Below are positions 37,596-39,607 of a stretch of 39,607 bases of DNA, in pieces; position 1 is the first letter of the stretch; each line of letters opens with the position of its first letter. Source of the stretch: a virus. Both the position numbers and the translations under genes were made by a program. The stretch is taken from IMG/VR virus record IMGVR_UViG_3300049432_000198, positions 1 to 39,607 of that record; one strand, given 5' to 3'. A model generated the notes under the pieces. It ran no database searches, had not been told where the DNA came from, and was given only the letters and a program-made list of their open reading frames with translations.

Positions 37596-39350
37596 ATGAC
37601 GTCCCACATCGCTTTAAGCAAGCTTCACCCCTCCCCGGAGAACGTCCGAAAGACGAAGCCGGACGAGGATATTCCGGCCCTGGCCGACAGCATCGAGGCC
37701 AAGGGCCTCCTGCAAAATCTCGTGGTCTCGGAGGCGCCGGACGGGGAGGGCCGCTACGAGGTCGACGCCGGCGGCCGCCGTTGGCGCGCCCTTCGCCTGC
37801 TCATGACGGAGCGGCGCACGGTTAAGGGCGTCCGCGTCACCCGGGATTTCCCGGTGCCGGTCGTCATCATCCCGCGCGAGGACGCGGCCGAGGCCAGCCT
37901 CGCCGAGAATGAGCGTATCGCCCTGAACCCGGCCGACGAGGTTCAAGCCTATCCCGTCATCATTGAGCGCTACGCCGCGCAGGGGATTGTCGACTCGCGG
38001 GAGCAGGTGGCCAAGCTCGCCAAGCGATTCGGCCGCACCGTTCATTATGTCGACCAACGCCTCCGCTTGGCCGCGCTGGCGCCCGAGATCCTCGAAGCGC
38101 TCCGCGTCGATCAGATCAGCGTCAAGGCGGCCGAGGCCTACGCTTCGCACCCGGACCACGCCGAGCAGCTCCGAGTGTTCAAGGTGGAGGTGCGGAAGCC
38201 CGCCTCCTGGGCTCACGATCCGCGCTCGGTCAAAGACGCGCTGAAGGGGCGCATCTTCCCCGCCGATCATCCGGCGGTCCTTTACATCGGCCTCGACGCC
38301 TATCGCGAGGCCGGCGGCCGCGTCGATCGCGACTTGTTCATGGGCGAGGCGGAGCGCGAGCAGCTGCTCGATCCCTCCATCGTGGAGCGGCTGGCCGGGG
38401 AGAAGGCGGCAGCTGAGGCCGCCGAGCTGGCCAAGGCCGCCGGTTATGAGGGCGGCCTAGTCAAGCCGTTCATCGGCCCAATCTATCAGCCCCCGGTTGC
38501 GCCGAAAGGCTACGTCATCACCTACGACAAGCCGGTAAAGAAGCTGCGCGCCGCCGTCTTTCTCTGCTTCGAGTTGAAGGGCGACGGCTCTGGGCTGCGC
38601 CCAATGGAGCCGGAGCGGTTCGCCGTTCTCGAAGAGGTTGTCCGGCAGCAGAAACCTCCCGGCGAGACGCGCGACTATGCCGCGGAGCGGGCGGCCGAAG
38701 CCCGGGAAATGGAGCTAGAGCGCCGGGCCGTCATCCTCGCTGCGCCGAAGGTGGCGGGGACGCCGCTGGAAGGCCGCGCGTTCTGGCCGAAGGCGGACGC
38801 CTGCTACCTCGAACCGATCGTCCACGACGAGGAGGAGGGCGTCTACGTCGCCTGCCTGTTCGTCAAGATCCCAGTCGCCGAGGTTGAGGCCGCGAAGGAG
38901 GCGGCCGAATGGGAGCTGGTTCTGGAGGAGCAGGCGGCGGAGTCCGAGCGGGCGCGGGCCGCATCGGCCGCCGAGGCCAAGGCGGCGATCGGCGAGACCC
39001 CGGCGCCGGCCGAGCTGGCCGCCTACGTCCTCCAGCGGCTCGACGGCGCAACCGTCCCAACCGATCCGACACAAGCGACAGAGGCGAGGGAGGCCTTCGC
39101 CGAGGCGCTCCTCAGCGCCCTGGTCGAGGGCTTCGGCGCCAAGTACCGGCACAAGCCGCCGCACGACTACCACCTGACCCTCGCCGGCGTCACTCGGTCG
39201 TGCACGTCCGGCCGGTTCTCGCTGCTGCGCGAATGGGCCGTGAAAGCCGCCGAGGTGAAGGTCGAGCCGCCTGCGGCCGCTGACGAGGCACCGGCTGACG
39301 CCGGAGCCAAGACGGCTACGGCCGAGCCGGTAGCGGAGCTGCAGGCGTGA
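37596..39350 (+). CDS. Large ParB/Spo0J-family protein
   Basis: A 584-aa protein. Residues about 1-115 form the ParB N-terminal domain: LSKLHPSPENVRKTKPDEDI, ADSIEAKGLLQNLVV, the GGRRWRAL box, and ENERIALNPADEV. Residues 125-190 are the HTH (VAKLAKRFGRTVHYVDQRLR, LAALAPEILEALRVDQISVK). The long C-terminal part (over 350 residues) is Ala/Glu-rich, with GYVITYDKPVKKLRAAVFLC and a coiled-coil zone (VEAAKEAAEWELVLEEQAAE). No ParA partner is visible, so classic partition is unlikely; such lone ParBs in mobile elements may act as CTP-dependent DNA-binding or regulatory proteins. GTG/ATG choice: ATG 37596 follows GAGG at 37585. Confidence 0.85.
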   Translation: MTSHIALSKLHPSPENVRKTKPDEDIPALADSIEAKGLLQNLVVSEAPDGEGRYEVDAGGRRWRALRLLMTERRTVKGVRVTRDFPVPVVIIPREDAAEASLAENERIALNPADEVQAYPVIIERYAAQGIVDSREQVAKLAKRFGRTVHYVDQRLRLAALAPEILEALRVDQISVKAAEAYASHPDHAEQLRVFKVEVRKPASWAHDPRSVKDALKGRIFPADHPAVLYIGLDAYREAGGRVDRDLFMGEAEREQLLDPSIVERLAGEKAAAEAAELAKAAGYEGGLVKPFIGPIYQPPVAPKGYVITYDKPVKKLRAAVFLCFELKGDGSGLRPMEPERFAVLEEVVRQQKPPGETRDYAAERAAEAREMELERRAVILAAPKVAGTPLEGRAFWPKADACYLEPIVHDEEEGVYVACLFVKIPVAEVEAAKEAAEWELVLEEQAAESERARAASAAEAKAAIGETPAPAELAAYVLQRLDGATVPTDPTQATEAREAFAEALLSALVEGFGAKYRHKPPHDYHLTLAGVTRSCTSGRFSLLREWAVKAAEVKVEPPAAADEAPADAGAKTATAEPVAELQA

Positions 39351-39607
39351 CGTCCGCGCCGTCCGTCGCGATCCGGCGCGTCCCGGCCGTTGCCGGGGCC
39401 GACGCACCGCACGGCGCCTATTGCCGCCTGACGCGGGGTAAAGCCTATCCGCAGGCGGAGGCCGACGGGTCCGGCGGTATATCCGCCGGCCCGTCGACCG
39501 TTCGCGGCTTCACGCCCAAGGGCGAGCCCCTTCAAATTCAGACCGACGGCGGCGTCATGACCGAGGCCGGCTTTGTCGTGTTCCGCGACGGGAGGCCTAT
39601 CGAGTGA
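39347..39607 (+). CDS. Small phage protein after the ParB-like gene
   Basis: An 86-aa protein starting with GTG inside the previous stop (GTGA). It contains VAIRRVPAVAGADAPHGAYC, GKAYPQAEADG and VMTEAGFVVFRDGRPIE. The pattern suggests a small beta-rich accessory protein, but I do not recognise a family. It stops exactly at the window edge; the prophage continues beyond. Confidence 0.6.
   Translation: MTSAPSVAIRRVPAVAGADAPHGAYCRLTRGKAYPQAEADGSGGISAGPSTVRGFTPKGEPLQIQTDGGVMTEAGFVVFRDGRPIE

Noticed and set aside
2069-39607. CRISPR array or insertion sequence
   Set aside because: No regularly spaced repeats with unique spacers and no transposase-like frames were seen; the repeats present are fibre-gene repeats and late dyads.

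Overview
The window is GC-rich (about two thirds G+C by eye), with tightly packed genes whose starts and stops often overlap. It looks like an alphaproteobacterial chromosome, probably a sphingomonad; that placement is inferred from protein style and codon use, not from a marker gene. Bases 1-2080 are host flank: a very short ORF resembling a RiPP precursor, a leftward lipoprotein-like gene, an NAD kinase gene and a tRNA-Asn(GTT). A P2-type prophage starts at the 3' end of the tRNA and runs off the right edge. No right attachment site is visible.

Prophage layout. 2240-5550: tyrosine integrase, a winged-helix RepA-like protein, a zinc-ribbon protein and a small ORF. 5547-8448 (minus strand): portal Q and terminase P. 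8631-15472 (plus): scaffold/protease O, capsid N, terminase M, head completion L, tail X, a lysis cassette (holin candidate, GH24 lysozyme, small membrane protein, nested spanin pair), and tail completion R and S. 15679-22575: baseplate J and I, an H-like fibre, and a 955-aa collagen-like fibre with accessory proteins. 22949-23921: a com-mom DNA-modification pair. 24077-27020: a second fibre cluster and a glycosyltransferase-like gene. 27107-34260: spike V, baseplate W, sheath FI, tube FII, E and E' (joined by a -1 frameshift), tape measure T, U and D. 34257-39607: a leftward repressor, then rightward regulators (BcepMu gp16-like, CII-like, Ogr-like zinc finger), several small HTH proteins and a large ParB-like protein.

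The most notable structure is a family of five 28-bp intergenic dyads (CTGTTGTAG-N10-CTACAACAG) that divides the late genes into transcription units. They lie before P/O, before J, before com-mom, before the second fibre cluster and before V. A clear Ogr/Delta-type zinc-finger gene lies at 35716-36054, so the simplest model is that it activates late promoters at these dyads, as Ogr does in P2. In four units the dyad centre lies 56-58 bp upstream of a usable start codon that has no clear Shine-Dalgarno sequence.

The com-mom pair is best known from phage Mu, where Mom converts adenine to N6-carbamoylmethyladenine and protects phage DNA from restriction. Here it is inserted between the tail-fibre units of a P2-type phage under an apparent Ogr-type site. 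Its leader carries two copies of a hairpin with a compensatory base-pair change, and a weak stem-loop lies over the mom start. Relative to P2, J-I have moved ahead of V-W, and the repressor/regulator block lies to the right of D rather than next to int.
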